DNA of 64,000 bases from Pokkaliibacter sp046614695 (GTDB lineage Bacteria > Pseudomonadota > Gammaproteobacteria > Pseudomonadales > Balneatricaceae): contig NZ_JBKKHQ010000014.1 of assembly GCF_046614695.1 (NCBI RefSeq), positions 62,001 to 126,000 of the forward strand, written 5' to 3'. The notes below the pieces were generated by a model. The model worked only from the letters and a program-made list of their open reading frames with translations. It ran no database searches and was not told where the DNA came from. Below, piece by piece: positions 25,768-35,275 of the stretch; position 1 is the first letter of the stretch, and each line of letters opens with the position of its first letter. The translations under genes were made by a program, and so were the position numbers.

Positions 25768-26424
25768 TTAAGGTTTTTTGTCGAGGGCTTCCAGCAATAC
25801 ATCCCGGGCATGGTTAATTCGCGCGGCTAACCAGGCGCTGCCGCCTCGGTCAGGATGGACCGCATGGATCAGCGTGCGGTGAGCCTGAAGAACCTTCTCC
25901 TCCGTGAGTGGCTCTGTCAGGCCTAAAATAGCCAGTGCTTCATCATGGTCATTGCTCTGCGGTTGGTCTCTGTCTTGCTGATACGTCTTACCCTGCTTAT
26001 ATAACGCCTGCCACTGTGCCAAACGGCGAAGGCTGATGTGATCCTGCTGCTCTTCACACCAGACCTGCAACCTGAGTAGTGCCTGTTCATCCAGATCTTT
26101 CAGTGCCTTACCGGCCAGCGGACCACTGAGGATCTGTCCTTCCAGACCTTCCTCGCTGAACTCAAGCTGAATGCAGGGGCTTTTATCCCGGTACCAGCGA
26201 TACAGTCCAAGTCCACGCGCTATCCATGGCCAGGCTCGCCATAACACGCCCAACACCAGACCGGTTCCAGCGATAAAGGCAGGGAAGCGGCCGCTGACGG
26301 TCAGCCAGAGAATAAAGAGTACGATTACGCCTGCGAGCACACGCCCAACCGGTAAGCGGCGATGCTGCCAGTAATAGCGAACCAGATAGATCACAATCAA
26401 GACTGCCAGCAGCACGATTAGCAC
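25768..26424 (-). CDS. Membrane-anchored J-domain protein
   Basis: A type III DnaJ-like co-chaperone expected to recruit Hsp70 (DnaK) to the inner membrane. The 218-residue protein has two or three N-terminal membrane spans (about 1-17, 27-42, 48-65) and a C-terminal J domain of about 55 residues with H-P-D intact in A-V-H-P-D-R-G-G. The order membrane-then-J resembles mitochondrial TIM14-type proteins. The start is GTG, preceded closely by a perfect AAGGAGG. The client process is unknown. It is divergent from the YdjM-like gene. Confidence 0.88.
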   Translation of the reverse strand: MLIVLLAVLIVIYLVRYYWQHRRLPVGRVLAGVIVLFILWLTVSGRFPAFIAGTGLVLGVLWRAWPWIARGLGLYRWYRDKSPCIQLEFSEEGLEGQILSGPLAGKALKDLDEQALLRLQVWCEEQQDHISLRRLAQWQALYKQGKTYQQDRDQPQSNDHDEALAILGLTEPLTEEKVLQAHRTLIHAVHPDRGGSAWLAARINHARDVLLEALDKKP

Positions 26425-26689
26425 ATATACCTCCTTGACGCGGGTTGGCCCATTTGGCGCAGGTGAGACTCAGCAGCGGGGGCAAACCGTAACGGCCTTT
26501 CACTGTACAGGCTTTATTGCAGGATGGAATAATGCCGGCCGTTTGTCTGTGTTACTCCAGTGTCAGGCGCGTGCTCGCCTCGTTCTGGTTCAGTGACATC
26601 GGCGATATAAAAAGCGCGAAAGTGAACAGATCAGAATGGATAGTAAAGCGCGGCTCTGCAGAGTTGCGTCGTAGAAGGACAGCAGGTTA

Positions 26690-27460
26690 ATGGCGGATTT
26701 TAAAACCCATGTTGCCGTTGCAGCAGGCGGAACCGGGCTTCTTGCTTCGGTGGCCATGTCAGTTGGAGTGGTATCTTCCACGCAGGCCAGTGTGTTGTGG
26801 CTGGCGGGCATCATGGGCGGGTTACTACCCGATATCGACTCGGATTCTTCCCGCTCCGTGCACTGGATTTTCTCGCTGATCGCCACTCTTGTGGCGTTGG
26901 CGTTCCTTGCCGATGGCATGGGGCATTTACCCATCTTGATGAACTGGCTGCTGGCGATAGCGATCTGGGTAATGATTCGCTTTCCACTGCTTGAGATCTT
27001 CAAGAGTTTTACGGTACATCGCGGGCTACTGCACTCACTACTGGCCAACGGCTTTTTTACTCTGGTCGTCGTGGTACTGGCTGACCGCTATTTTGGCTAT
27101 TCCGCTGCCATGTCATGGGCCTGCGGAGCATTTGTCCTGATTGGCGCCATGATTCATCTCCTGCTGGATGAACTCTACAGTGTGGATCTGGAAGGTGCGC
27201 GAATAAAGCGCTCCTTCGGGACGGCAATAAAAATCACGGACTGGGATCAGCCCATGTTATCGGGCCTGATGCTGGGTTTTACTGTGGCGCTTTTCTGGTT
27301 CAGTCCGGCGTTTAAGCCCTTTGCCCATCTGGTGAGTAAAGGTGTGCAGCGCTGTCAGGTGTCATGCCATCTGATGCCGCCTTCCGGCTTTGACGTTGCC
27401 AATATCCTGCCTGCTCTAGAACAATGGTTTCATTCATTAATTCGCATTGTCGGGTTATAA
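26690..27460 (+). CDS. YdjM-like membrane-bound predicted metal-dependent hydrolase
   Basis: A 256-residue inner-membrane protein of the YdjM/DUF457 family, annotated elsewhere as a predicted metal-dependent hydrolase. Signature elements are present: an early His (F-K-T-H-V), G-G-L-L-P-D-I-D-S-D near 45, H-R-G-L-L-H-S near 112 and H-L-L-L-D-E near 160, with about five to six membrane spans around them. Metal binding by these His/Asp residues is the family expectation. E. coli YdjM is SOS-regulated, but I see no LexA box here. The EamA gene follows 32 bases on and may share its transcript. Confidence 0.86.
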   Translation: MADFKTHVAVAAGGTGLLASVAMSVGVVSSTQASVLWLAGIMGGLLPDIDSDSSRSVHWIFSLIATLVALAFLADGMGHLPILMNWLLAIAIWVMIRFPLLEIFKSFTVHRGLLHSLLANGFFTLVVVVLADRYFGYSAAMSWACGAFVLIGAMIHLLLDELYSVDLEGARIKRSFGTAIKITDWDQPMLSGLMLGFTVALFWFSPAFKPFAHLVSKGVQRCQVSCHLMPPSGFDVANILPALEQWFHSLIRIVGL

Positions 27461-27492
27461 ACGCCTGAGAACTGACTCGGGAGACAATAAGA

Positions 27493-28404
27493 ATGAATAA
27501 AACCTGGTTGGCAGCGCTGGGGCTGGCGGCGACCACCTTTTGCTGGGCACTGAATGCTGTGGTCAGCCGAGGGCTGGTCGGGCACATGCCACCGATCTCT
27601 CTGGCCTTTTGGCGGTGGGTTCTGGCCGGAGCCATCCTGCTGCCCTTCACCTGGACCACGCTTTGTCGTCACCGGGCTCAGCTGCGCCAGCACTGGCCGT
27701 GGCTGATGCTGCTGTCAGCCCTGAGTGTCGGCGCCTATAACTCGATTCTTTATTTGGCGGTGCAGACCACCACGGCCATCAATACAGCACTGATTAATAC
27801 CCTCATTCCCATGGCTACCATGTTAATGGCCTGGGTAATCCTGCAAAGCAGACCTAATCGCTTTCAGTTGATGGGCATGTGCCTTGGCTTTGCCGGCATG
27901 CTCATTATTGTCTGCAAGGCGGACCCTCAGGTGATTGCCCAACTGGCATTTACTCACGGTGACCTGCTGATGCTGCTGGCGGTGGCCTGCTGGTCGCTCT
28001 ATACCGTCCTGCTGAAAAAGCGCGATATGGGGATTCCGCCAGTGGCCCTGCTCACCTTCGTCATCTGGCTGGGTGTGCCGATGATCCTGCCTGTTTATCT
28101 CTGGGAAGCATCGCATTTCGGTGGTTTTGCTCTGGATGCGCGAAACCTCGGCGCGATCGCGTTTACCGGGCTTTTTGCCTCGATTCTGGCGTATCTGCTT
28201 TGGAATCATGGGATACGTGTACTGGGGCCTGCGGCGGCGAGTTTGTTTATCTTCCTAATGCCGGTCTTTGGCAGCTTGCTGGCGGTGGTGTTTCTGGACG
28301 AGGCATTTCTTGTGTATCACGCGGTCGGTGGGGTGATGATACTTCTCGGTCTCATGCTTGGCGTGCGGCGCGTGTCACCTGCGGCAGGAGTAAATCGCCA
28401 GTAG
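27493..28404 (+). CDS. EamA/DMT-family permease
   Basis: A drug/metabolite-transporter superfamily exporter of 303 residues with ten predicted membrane spans and the internal two-fold EamA repeat. The N-terminal repeat has F-C-W-A-L-N-A-V and F-W-R-W-V motifs, typical of the family, and the C-terminal half ends in A-A-A-S-L-F-I-F-L-M-P-V-F-G and a short basic tail. Substrates in this family are mostly amino acids or small metabolites and cannot be assigned here. A GGGAG ribosome site precedes the ATG, and a strong shared terminator lies downstream. Confidence 0.93.
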   Translation: MNKTWLAALGLAATTFCWALNAVVSRGLVGHMPPISLAFWRWVLAGAILLPFTWTTLCRHRAQLRQHWPWLMLLSALSVGAYNSILYLAVQTTTAINTALINTLIPMATMLMAWVILQSRPNRFQLMGMCLGFAGMLIIVCKADPQVIAQLAFTHGDLLMLLAVACWSLYTVLLKKRDMGIPPVALLTFVIWLGVPMILPVYLWEASHFGGFALDARNLGAIAFTGLFASILAYLLWNHGIRVLGPAAASLFIFLMPVFGSLLAVVFLDEAFLVYHAVGGVMILLGLMLGVRRVSPAAGVNRQ

Positions 28405-28423
28405 TCGACGACCTTAGGAAGAT

Positions 28424-28447
28424 AAAAAGGGCCATAAGGCCCTTTTT
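28424..28447. terminator. Bidirectional terminator between the EamA and DUF808 genes
   Basis: A perfect 10-bp stem (28424-28433 with 28438-28447) with a four-base loop has five A's on one arm and five T's on the other, giving a U-tract on both strands. It serves the plus-strand EamA gene and the convergent DUF808 gene. Confidence 0.88.
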
Positions 28448-28489
28448 AAGTCTGTGATGGCTGAGCATCATTTCAGTGGCGGCGCCGTG

Positions 28490-29383
28490 TTAGTCACCAC
28501 GCAGCTTGCTGATACCGTTGACCACCAGCAGGATGGCAAAACCTGCAACCAGACCGACACCCACATCGATGAGAGTTGGAATGGCCGCCGAGAGCCAGGC
28601 CAGGCTTTCATTGTTCTGAGTAAATGCACTTTGCAGGTGATGAGCCCACTCACTGAGGAAGTGAAAACCGTGGGTCAGAATGCCGCCACCGACCACAAAC
28701 ATGGCAGCCGTACCGACAATGGAAAGACCCTTCATCAGCCAGGGGCAGGCGGCGAGCACCCAGTGGCCGATACGCTGCACTACGGCACCAGACTGGCGAG
28801 TCATCCAGAGGCCAGCATCATCAAGCTTGACGATGCCTGCAACCAGGCCGTACACCCCAAGGGTGATGACCACCGCAATAATCGCCAAAACCATCAGCTG
28901 TTGAAGAATCGGCGCTTCAGAGACGATACCCAGCGTCAGGGCGATGATTTCAGCAGAGAGAATAAAGTCAGTTCGTACGGCACCGGAGATTTTCTTTTTC
29001 TCTTCTTCGGCCGTCAGCGGCGTAGTGCGCTTTTCTTCACTGGTGTCTTTTTTATGAAAGAGGTGAGCGATTTTCTCTGCGCCTTCAAAGCTCAGAAATG
29101 CGCCGCCCAACATCAGCAAAGGGGTGATTGCCCAGGGAATGAAAGCACTGATCGCCAGAGCTGCCGGTACCAGAATACATTTGTTCAGCAGTGAGCCTTT
29201 GGCCACAGACCAGACAATAGGTAACTCGCGTTCAGCACTAACGCCGGTGACTTGCTGGGCATTCAGGGCCAGATCATCACCCAGCACTCCGGTGGTTTTC
29301 TTCGCGGCGGTTTTGGTCATGAGGGAGACATCGTCCATCAGACTGGCGATATCATCTATTAAGGCAAGCAGGCTGGATGCCAT
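28490..29383 (-). CDS. DUF808 (YedI-like) inner-membrane protein
   Basis: A 297-residue member of the DUF808/YedI family of unknown function. The N-terminal signature S-S-L-L-A-L-I-D-D-I-A-S-L-M-D-D-V is clear, followed by T-G-V-L-G-D-D-L-A-L and about six membrane spans. A charged loop (about 112-130) separates spans. An AAGGATG ribosome site precedes the ATG. It is transcribed alone. Confidence 0.92.
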   Translation of the reverse strand: MASSLLALIDDIASLMDDVSLMTKTAAKKTTGVLGDDLALNAQQVTGVSAERELPIVWSVAKGSLLNKCILVPAALAISAFIPWAITPLLMLGGAFLSFEGAEKIAHLFHKKDTSEEKRTTPLTAEEEKKKISGAVRTDFILSAEIIALTLGIVSEAPILQQLMVLAIIAVVITLGVYGLVAGIVKLDDAGLWMTRQSGAVVQRIGHWVLAACPWLMKGLSIVGTAAMFVVGGGILTHGFHFLSEWAHHLQSAFTQNNESLAWLSAAIPTLIDVGVGLVAGFAILLVVNGISKLRGD

Positions 29384-29493
29384 GGATTCATCCTTGTTAA
29401 TGGCAGAACGTTGTCCCTTTATAAGGGAGAAGACGCGCGGGGAACAGGCACAAGAGTGTTGCTGTTACGGCCTGAAATAAGGTTCTGAAGATC

Positions 29494-29529
29494 AAAAAAA
29501 TACGCCCATCACCAAAAAAGTGATGGGCG
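29494..29529 (-). terminator. Terminator of the gatCAB operon
   Basis: Read on the minus strand, a perfect 10-bp stem (29520-29529 with 29503-29512) is followed by T-A and a run of seven T's (complement of 29494-29500). It lies 22 bases beyond the gatB stop. Confidence 0.85.
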
Positions 29530-29551
29530 CAGAGCGTTACGGTGCTTTAAC

Positions 29552-31003
29552 TCAGCAGAGTTTGTCGAGTTTCTGCTTGAGGATACCGTTAACCTGACCG
29601 GGATTGGCTTTGCCGCCGGTCGCTTTCATGACCTGACCCATAAAGAAGCCCAGCATTTTGCCGCGCTTATCAGGTTCTGCGGCGATGTACTGCTCAACTT
29701 GTTGAGGGTTGGCGGCAATCACATCATCAATAGCCTTTTCGATGGCACCCATGTCGTTCTCCTGCTTGAGACTGCGGGCACTGATCACCTCATCAACGCT
29801 GCCTTCGCCATTCCACATCCCTTCCCAGACCACTTTCGCGCTCTTGGAGTTGATGGTGTTGTCTTTGATGCGATTGATCAGCTGTGCCAGCTGCTCGGCA
29901 GGGACCGGGCAGTCACTGATGTCGGTATCGTTCTGGTTAAGGAATTTGGCTACCTCGCCCAGCAGCCAGTTAGCGGCCTGCTTGGCATCATCGCAAGCGG
30001 CAACCGTCGCTTCAAAGTAAGCCGCCAGTGAACGGTAGGACGCCAGGTTAGAGGCGTCATAATCGTTAAGGCCATACTGCTCCATAAAGCGGGCCTTACG
30101 GGCATCAGGCAGTTCCGGCAGGGTTTTGCGCAGGTCTTCAATGAAGTCCTCGTCAATGACGATGGGCAACAGATCAGGACAGGGGAAGTAACGGTAGTCG
30201 TTGGCTTCCTCTTTGGAGCGCATGGAGCGGGTTTCGTTCTTGTCGGCATCATACAGGCGGGTTTCCTGTACGACTTCGCCGCCATCTTCGATCAGGTCAA
30301 TCTGGCGCTCAATCTCATATTGAATGGCTTTCTCAACAAAACGGAACGAGTTGACGTTCTTGATCTCGGCGCGAGTGCCAAACTTTTCCTGACCTTTAGG
30401 ACGCACCGATACGTTCGCATCGCAGCGGAAAGAGCCTTCAGCCATGTTGCCGTCACAGATGCCAAGATTGGTCACGATGGCGTGAATCTTCTTAAGATAG
30501 GCAACGGCTTCTTTGGCAGAGCGCAGGTCAGGCTCGGAAACGATTTCCAGCAGTGGCGTGCCAGCGCGGTTAAGGTCGATTCCGGTCATGCCATCGAAAT
30601 CTTCATGCAGGGATTTACCCGCATCTTCTTCCATGTGGGCACGGGTAACGCCGACCACTTTTTTGCTACCGTCCTCCAGTTCAACTTCCACTTCGCCTTT
30701 GCCGACGATGGGAAACTCGAACTGACTGGTCTGATAACCTTTGGGCAGGTCAGGGTAGAAATAGTTCTTACGGGCGAAAACGGAAGTGCGGCCAATCTCT
30801 GCGCCAATCGCCAGACCAAACTTTACGGCCATCGACAGCGCTTCGCCATTCAGCACCGGCAGAGTGCCTGGTAGCGCCAGGTCAACGGCGCAGGCCTGAG
30901 TGTTGGGCTCGGCGCCAAACTCTGTGCTGGCACCCGAGAAAATTTTGGATTTAGTGGCGAGCTGGGCGTGAATTTCCAGACCGATTACGGCTTCCCATTG
31001 CAT
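29552..31003 (-). CDS. gatB: Asp-tRNA(Asn)/Glu-tRNA(Gln) amidotransferase subunit B
   Basis: GatB binds misacylated Glu-tRNA(Gln) or Asp-tRNA(Asn) and activates the acyl group with ATP for amidation. The 483-residue protein has the complete cradle domain with G-L-E-I-H-A-Q-L at the start, F-A-R-K-N-Y-F-Y-P-D-L-P-K-G-Y-Q near 76, and D-L-N-R-A-G-T-P-L near 147. The helical and YqeY-like tRNA-binding tail is also complete (about 330-483). It is the last gene of gatC-gatA-gatB, 29 bases behind gatA. The presence of GatCAB implies that at least one of AsnRS/GlnRS functions is supplied by transamidation. Confidence 0.97.
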   Translation of the reverse strand: MQWEAVIGLEIHAQLATKSKIFSGASTEFGAEPNTQACAVDLALPGTLPVLNGEALSMAVKFGLAIGAEIGRTSVFARKNYFYPDLPKGYQTSQFEFPIVGKGEVEVELEDGSKKVVGVTRAHMEEDAGKSLHEDFDGMTGIDLNRAGTPLLEIVSEPDLRSAKEAVAYLKKIHAIVTNLGICDGNMAEGSFRCDANVSVRPKGQEKFGTRAEIKNVNSFRFVEKAIQYEIERQIDLIEDGGEVVQETRLYDADKNETRSMRSKEEANDYRYFPCPDLLPIVIDEDFIEDLRKTLPELPDARKARFMEQYGLNDYDASNLASYRSLAAYFEATVAACDDAKQAANWLLGEVAKFLNQNDTDISDCPVPAEQLAQLINRIKDNTINSKSAKVVWEGMWNGEGSVDEVISARSLKQENDMGAIEKAIDDVIAANPQQVEQYIAAEPDKRGKMLGFFMGQVMKATGGKANPGQVNGILKQKLDKLC

Positions 31004-31032
31004 CTTCTATATACCTCTTGGCTCAGTCCGGA

Positions 31033-32472
31033 TTAAACAGGGGTCCGCAGGTGATGATCGGTCACCTGCTGGAACTGATGGGCAACGTTGAGAAGACGGG
31101 CTTCATCAAAGTAGTTGCCGATAATCTGCAGACCAACGGGCAAACTGTCGATCTGGCCCGCAGGCACGGACATGCCGGGCAGACCTGCCAGGTTCAGTGA
31201 CAGGGTGAAGATATCTTCCATGTACATGGCGACAGGATCGTTGCTATGACCCCCGATCTTGAAGGCTGGGGTGGGTGTTACCGGTGCCATCAGCACATCC
31301 ACATCATTAAGTGCAGTGATGTAGTCCTGTTGAATCAGGCGGCGTACTTTTTGGGCCTTCAGGTAATAGGCATCGTAGTAACCGGCTGACAGCGCATAGG
31401 TGCCGACCATGATGCGGCGCTTCACTTCTTCGCCGAAACCTTCACCACGGCTGCGCTTGTAAAGATCCATCAAATCTTTGGGATCTTCGCAGCGGTAGCC
31501 GTAGCGTACGCCATCAAAACGCGACAGGTTCGAGGAAGCCTCGGCGGGCGCAATGATGTAGTAGGCAGGAATCGACAGGCCCACGTTGCTGAGGCTGACT
31601 TCTTTAACTTCGGCGCCAAGTTTTTTGTATTCAGCAATGGCATCTTCCAGCACTTTGGCCATGCGCGGATCAAGATCAGCATTGAAAAATTCTTTTGGCA
31701 GGCCAATTTTAAGACCGGCCAACGGCTGATTCAGGCTGGCAGAAAAATCAGGCACATCCTGCTGCGCGCTGGTGGAGTCGCGCTTATCAAAACCGGACAT
31801 GGCCTGCAGCAGCAGGGCACAGTCTTCTGCGGTGCGTGCCATGGGGCCGCCCTGATCCAGACTTGATGCATAGGCAATCATGCCCCAGCGAGAGACGCGT
31901 CCGTAGGTAGGGCGAAGGCCGGTGATACCGCAAAATGCGGCGGGCTGGCGGATAGAGCCGCCGGTATCCGTACCGGTGGTCGCGGGCACAAGACCCGCAG
32001 CGACCGCCGCGGCGGAACCGCCGGAAGAACCACCGGGAACACGGCTCTCATCCCAGGGGTTTTTCACTGCGCCATAAAAGGAGTTTTCGTTGGAGGAGCC
32101 CATGGCGAACTCATCGCAGTTCGTTTTACCGAGCATCACCATGCCGGCCTCGGCACACTTCTCAACCACGGTGGCAGAGTAGGGGGCGATAAAGTTATCC
32201 AGCATTTTGGAGCCGCAAGAGGTGCGAACGCCTTCGGTGCAGAAAATATCTTTATGGGCCAGAGGCAGGCCGGTCAGCGGGCCTGCGGTACCGTCAGCCA
32301 GGCGAGCATCAGCGGCTTTGGCCTGTGCCATTGCCTGCTCTTCAGTGACAGTAATAAAGGAATTGGTGGTATCGGCTTTGATACGGGCCAGATAGTCCGT
32401 GGCCAGTTCAACGGCCGAGGTTTCCTTGTTCGCCAGTTGTTTTGCCAGCGACGCCAGAGTGGAGTATTGCAT
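31033..32472 (-). CDS. gatA: Asp-tRNA(Asn)/Glu-tRNA(Gln) amidotransferase subunit A
   Basis: GatA is the amidase subunit that releases ammonia from glutamine and channels it to GatB. The 479-residue protein carries the amidase signature with its Ser-cisSer-Lys triad: Lys74 in A-H-K-D, Ser148/149 in P-G-G-S-S-G-G-S and the nucleophile Ser172 in D-T-G-G-S-I-R. Length is typical. It follows gatC by 39 bases. Confidence 0.97.
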   Translation of the reverse strand: MQYSTLASLAKQLANKETSAVELATDYLARIKADTTNSFITVTEEQAMAQAKAADARLADGTAGPLTGLPLAHKDIFCTEGVRTSCGSKMLDNFIAPYSATVVEKCAEAGMVMLGKTNCDEFAMGSSNENSFYGAVKNPWDESRVPGGSSGGSAAAVAAGLVPATTGTDTGGSIRQPAAFCGITGLRPTYGRVSRWGMIAYASSLDQGGPMARTAEDCALLLQAMSGFDKRDSTSAQQDVPDFSASLNQPLAGLKIGLPKEFFNADLDPRMAKVLEDAIAEYKKLGAEVKEVSLSNVGLSIPAYYIIAPAEASSNLSRFDGVRYGYRCEDPKDLMDLYKRSRGEGFGEEVKRRIMVGTYALSAGYYDAYYLKAQKVRRLIQQDYITALNDVDVLMAPVTPTPAFKIGGHSNDPVAMYMEDIFTLSLNLAGLPGMSVPAGQIDSLPVGLQIIGNYFDEARLLNVAHQFQQVTDHHLRTPV

Positions 32473-32511
32473 GGAGGTCGATCCTTTATAGTCAGTCTGC
32501 GAGCGCGTGGC

Positions 32512-32799
32512 TTATTCGATAACGCGAGGAACGAGGAATAATCCTTTTTCCTTGGCCGGTGCGTTGGACTGCAGATTCTCGCGGTCGTTGGGTTCGGTGA
32601 CTTCGTCAACACGCAGACGCTGTACCATATCCATAGGGTTCGCCAGAGGCGCGACATTATCGGTATTCACGGCCTGTAGCTGATCGACCAGAGCCAGGAT
32701 ATCGGAAAGGTTCTGAACATAGCCTTCGACCTGAGTGTCTTTGACTTCAAGGCGCGCAAGGTGCGCAATGTTCTCTACATCTTTTTGTGTCAGTGCCAT
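32512..32799 (-). CDS. gatC: Asp-tRNA(Asn)/Glu-tRNA(Gln) amidotransferase subunit C
   Basis: GatC is the small chaperone-like subunit that wraps around GatA and GatB. The 95-residue protein starts M-A-L-T-Q-K-D-V-E-N-I-A-H-L-A-R-L, the family N-terminus, so I start at ATG 32799; the frame is open to 32946, but that extension is not family-like. The C-terminal belt contains N-V-A-P-L-A-N-P. It is the first gene of gatCAB, divergent from mreB. Confidence 0.95.
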   Translation of the reverse strand: MALTQKDVENIAHLARLEVKDTQVEGYVQNLSDILALVDQLQAVNTDNVAPLANPMDMVQRLRVDEVTEPNDRENLQSNAPAKEKGLFLVPRVIE

Positions 32800-33178
32800 G
32801 GAAGGGTCCATTAGGTCAGAGGTAATAAATGAAGCAGTGCCGCCCGAACGCTGATTCTTCGGGACTTTGGCGTCTTCATCGGCTCTGTACCGTTCTGCGT
32901 CGGCAATTCGGATTGCATGCTGGGATATTTCCGGATGTAACGACACCCCCCCTCTGCGTATGCAATAGTTCCTTATATAACCTGGCTCCGCTAGAATAGC
33001 GCCTTCATTAAATTAGCGCGGCGGCGTCAGGTTTGCCGGTCAGGACAGCGAGCTGAATTAAAGGCTGGTACGGTATCATATTTACGCCTTGCTCAAAATC
33101 CCTGCCATTGCTAGAGTTTGGCAGTTTACTGGCGCTCGCATACGTTCTCACTAGCCTGCACAAGAAGCTAAAAGTCTC
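32800..33178. other. 379-base divergent regulatory region, gatC / mreB
   Basis: No gene is supported here. The gap should carry the promoters for gatCAB (minus) and mreBCD-maf (plus). A TAGAAT at 32992-32997 is a plausible plus-strand -10, but the -35 position (TTCCTT) is poor. That leaves an mreB leader of about 175 bases with no structure I can assign. Confidence 0.4.
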
Positions 33179-34216
33179 ATGTTCAAACGAATTCGCGGAC
33201 TGTTCTCAAGTGATCTCTCTATCGATTTGGGAACAGCCAATACTCTGATCTACGTCCGTAACAAGGACGTTGTCCTTAATGAGCCGTCTGTGGTGGCTAT
33301 TCGTCAGGTGGGAAGCCAGAAGCAGGTTGCTGCTGTAGGTATCGATGCCAAACGTATGCTGGGTAGAACCCCCGGCAACATCACAGCCATTCGCCCTATG
33401 AAAGACGGCGTTATCGCTGACTTCCATGTGACCGAAAAAATGCTGCAGCATTTTATCAAGAAGGTCCATGAACACTCTTTCATGAAGCCAAGCCCCCGTG
33501 TACTGGTGTGCGTTCCCTGTAAATCCACGCAGGTTGAGCGTCGTGCGATCAAGGAATCCGCGCTGGGTGCAGGAGCGCGTGAAGTCTATCTGATCGATGA
33601 GCCCATGGCCGCAGCGATTGGTGCAGGCCTGCCTGTGGATGAGGCCACCGGCTCCATGGTGGTGGATATCGGTGGTGGTACCACTGAAATCGCTATCCTG
33701 TCGCTGAACGGTATCGTTTACGCAGAATCTGTGCGTGTGGGTGGTGACCGTTTTGACGAAGCCATTTCCACCTATGTTCGCCGTAACTACGGCAGCCTGA
33801 TCGGTGATGCCACTGCAGAGCGCATCAAGCAGGAAGTGGGCTGTGCCTATCCTTCTGCAGAGATCCGTGAGATCGACGTTCGTGGTCGTAACCTCTCCGA
33901 AGGTATCCCACGCAGCTTCACCCTGAACTCCAACGAGATTCTGGAAGCGCTGCAGGATCCTCTTTCCACTATTGTTCAGGCCGTGAAAACTGCCCTTGAA
34001 CAATGTCCTCCTGAACTTGCTTCTGATATCGCCGAAAGCGGTATTGTCATCACCGGTGGTGGTGCGCTGCTGCGTGATATCGACAAGCTGATCAGCGAAG
34101 AAACCGGTCTGCCGGTCATCGTTGCTGACGAACCTCTGACCTGTGTTGCTCGTGGCGGTGGCCGTGCATTGGAAATGCTCGACAGCCGTGGTTTCGAGCT
34201 GCTCTCCTCCGAGTAA
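33179..34216 (+). CDS. mreB: Rod shape-determining protein MreB
   Basis: MreB is the bacterial actin that forms membrane-bound filaments guiding lateral-wall synthesis. The 345-residue protein has the actin-fold motifs: D-L-G-T-A-N-T-L (phosphate 1) near residue 17, D-I-G-G-G-T-T-E (phosphate 2) near 162, and T-G-G-G-A-L-L adenosine-binding near 289. The N-terminal F-K-R-I-R-G-L-F-S amphipathic segment for membrane binding is present. It begins the mreBCD-maf operon. Confidence 0.98.
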   Translation: MFKRIRGLFSSDLSIDLGTANTLIYVRNKDVVLNEPSVVAIRQVGSQKQVAAVGIDAKRMLGRTPGNITAIRPMKDGVIADFHVTEKMLQHFIKKVHEHSFMKPSPRVLVCVPCKSTQVERRAIKESALGAGAREVYLIDEPMAAAIGAGLPVDEATGSMVVDIGGGTTEIAILSLNGIVYAESVRVGGDRFDEAISTYVRRNYGSLIGDATAERIKQEVGCAYPSAEIREIDVRGRNLSEGIPRSFTLNSNEILEALQDPLSTIVQAVKTALEQCPPELASDIAESGIVITGGGALLRDIDKLISEETGLPVIVADEPLTCVARGGGRALEMLDSRGFELLSSE

Positions 34217-34237
34217 CCGGTCTGACAGAGTCCACCA

Positions 34238-35275
34238 GTGCGTTCTATATTTCGCAGTTCTTCTTCAAAGTGGTGGTTCTGGTTTCTGGTCCTCCTTTCC
34301 CTGTCGCTCCTGGTAGCCAGCCGCTACTGGGACGGCATGGTGAAAGTTCGCTCCTGGCTGACGGTTTTCACCGCGCCCCTGCAATGGGTTGTGGACGTTC
34401 CTAATCAGGTCTGGACGGTTGCCGATCGCACCTTTGCTGATCGCGATGCCATTCAGGAAGAAAACGACAAGTTACGGACGCAGGTCCTGTTTCTGGAACG
34501 CCAGGTGCAGAAAATGGCAGCGACGACGGCGGAGAATATCCGTCTGCGTGAGTTGCTTAATGCCTCTCGTCGTCTTGACGAAAAGGTTCTGCTGGCTGAC
34601 TTGATCGGCGTGAATCCTGATCCTTTCCAACATCAGATTGTCCTCAACAAAGGCTCCAATGACGGGGTGTTTGTTGGTCAGGCCGTGCTCGATGCTGGCG
34701 GTATCATGGGGCAGGTCGTTGAGGTGGGGCCCTACACCAGCCGTGTGCTACTGATCACGGATGCCTCTCATGCGATTCCGGTGCAGGTGAATCGTAATGG
34801 CTTGCGTGCGGTGGCCTTCGGTGAAGGTGTCCCGGGAGTGATTTCCCTGGAGCATGTGCCTGATACCGCAGACATCAAAAGCGGAGATCTGCTGATTAGT
34901 TCAGGTCTGGGCGACCGTTTCCCTTATGGTTATCCGGTCGGCATTGTCACTGAAGTTGTGCATGATCCCGGTGAGCCCTTTGCGCTGGTTAGGGTAAAAC
35001 CCAGTGCCCAACTGGATCGCAGTCGTCATGTGCTGCTGGTATTCCCGACGCGGTTAAAACCTGACTTCGCCACCGGTCCGGGGCATGAAAAGCTCCCCGG
35101 TGATGAGCCAAGTATGTTGCCTGGCTCGCCGGTTCCAGGCGACCCTTCGGTCACGCCGGAGGATCAGGCGGCTCAAGGCAATGCAGCCAACGATGCCTCG
35201 GGCAGCACCGATGCGACTGAAAAGTCCAAACCTGCAGCTGGGAAAAAGCCTGCTGATGCCGCTGGAGCCCAGTAA
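34238..35275 (+). CDS. mreC: Rod shape-determining protein MreC
   Basis: MreC is a bitopic protein linking MreB and MreD to the periplasmic PBP2-RodA machinery. The 345-residue protein has an N-terminal membrane span (about residues 11-29), a coiled coil (about 65-105) and the double beta-barrel periplasmic domain (about 110-270). The last 70 residues are a disordered Pro/Ala/Asp/Lys-rich tail, as in Pseudomonas-type MreC. Its stop shares one base with the mreD start. Confidence 0.96.
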   Translation: MRSIFRSSSSKWWFWFLVLLSLSLLVASRYWDGMVKVRSWLTVFTAPLQWVVDVPNQVWTVADRTFADRDAIQEENDKLRTQVLFLERQVQKMAATTAENIRLRELLNASRRLDEKVLLADLIGVNPDPFQHQIVLNKGSNDGVFVGQAVLDAGGIMGQVVEVGPYTSRVLLITDASHAIPVQVNRNGLRAVAFGEGVPGVISLEHVPDTADIKSGDLLISSGLGDRFPYGYPVGIVTEVVHDPGEPFALVRVKPSAQLDRSRHVLLVFPTRLKPDFATGPGHEKLPGDEPSMLPGSPVPGDPSVTPEDQAAQGNAANDASGSTDATEKSKPAAGKKPADAAGAQ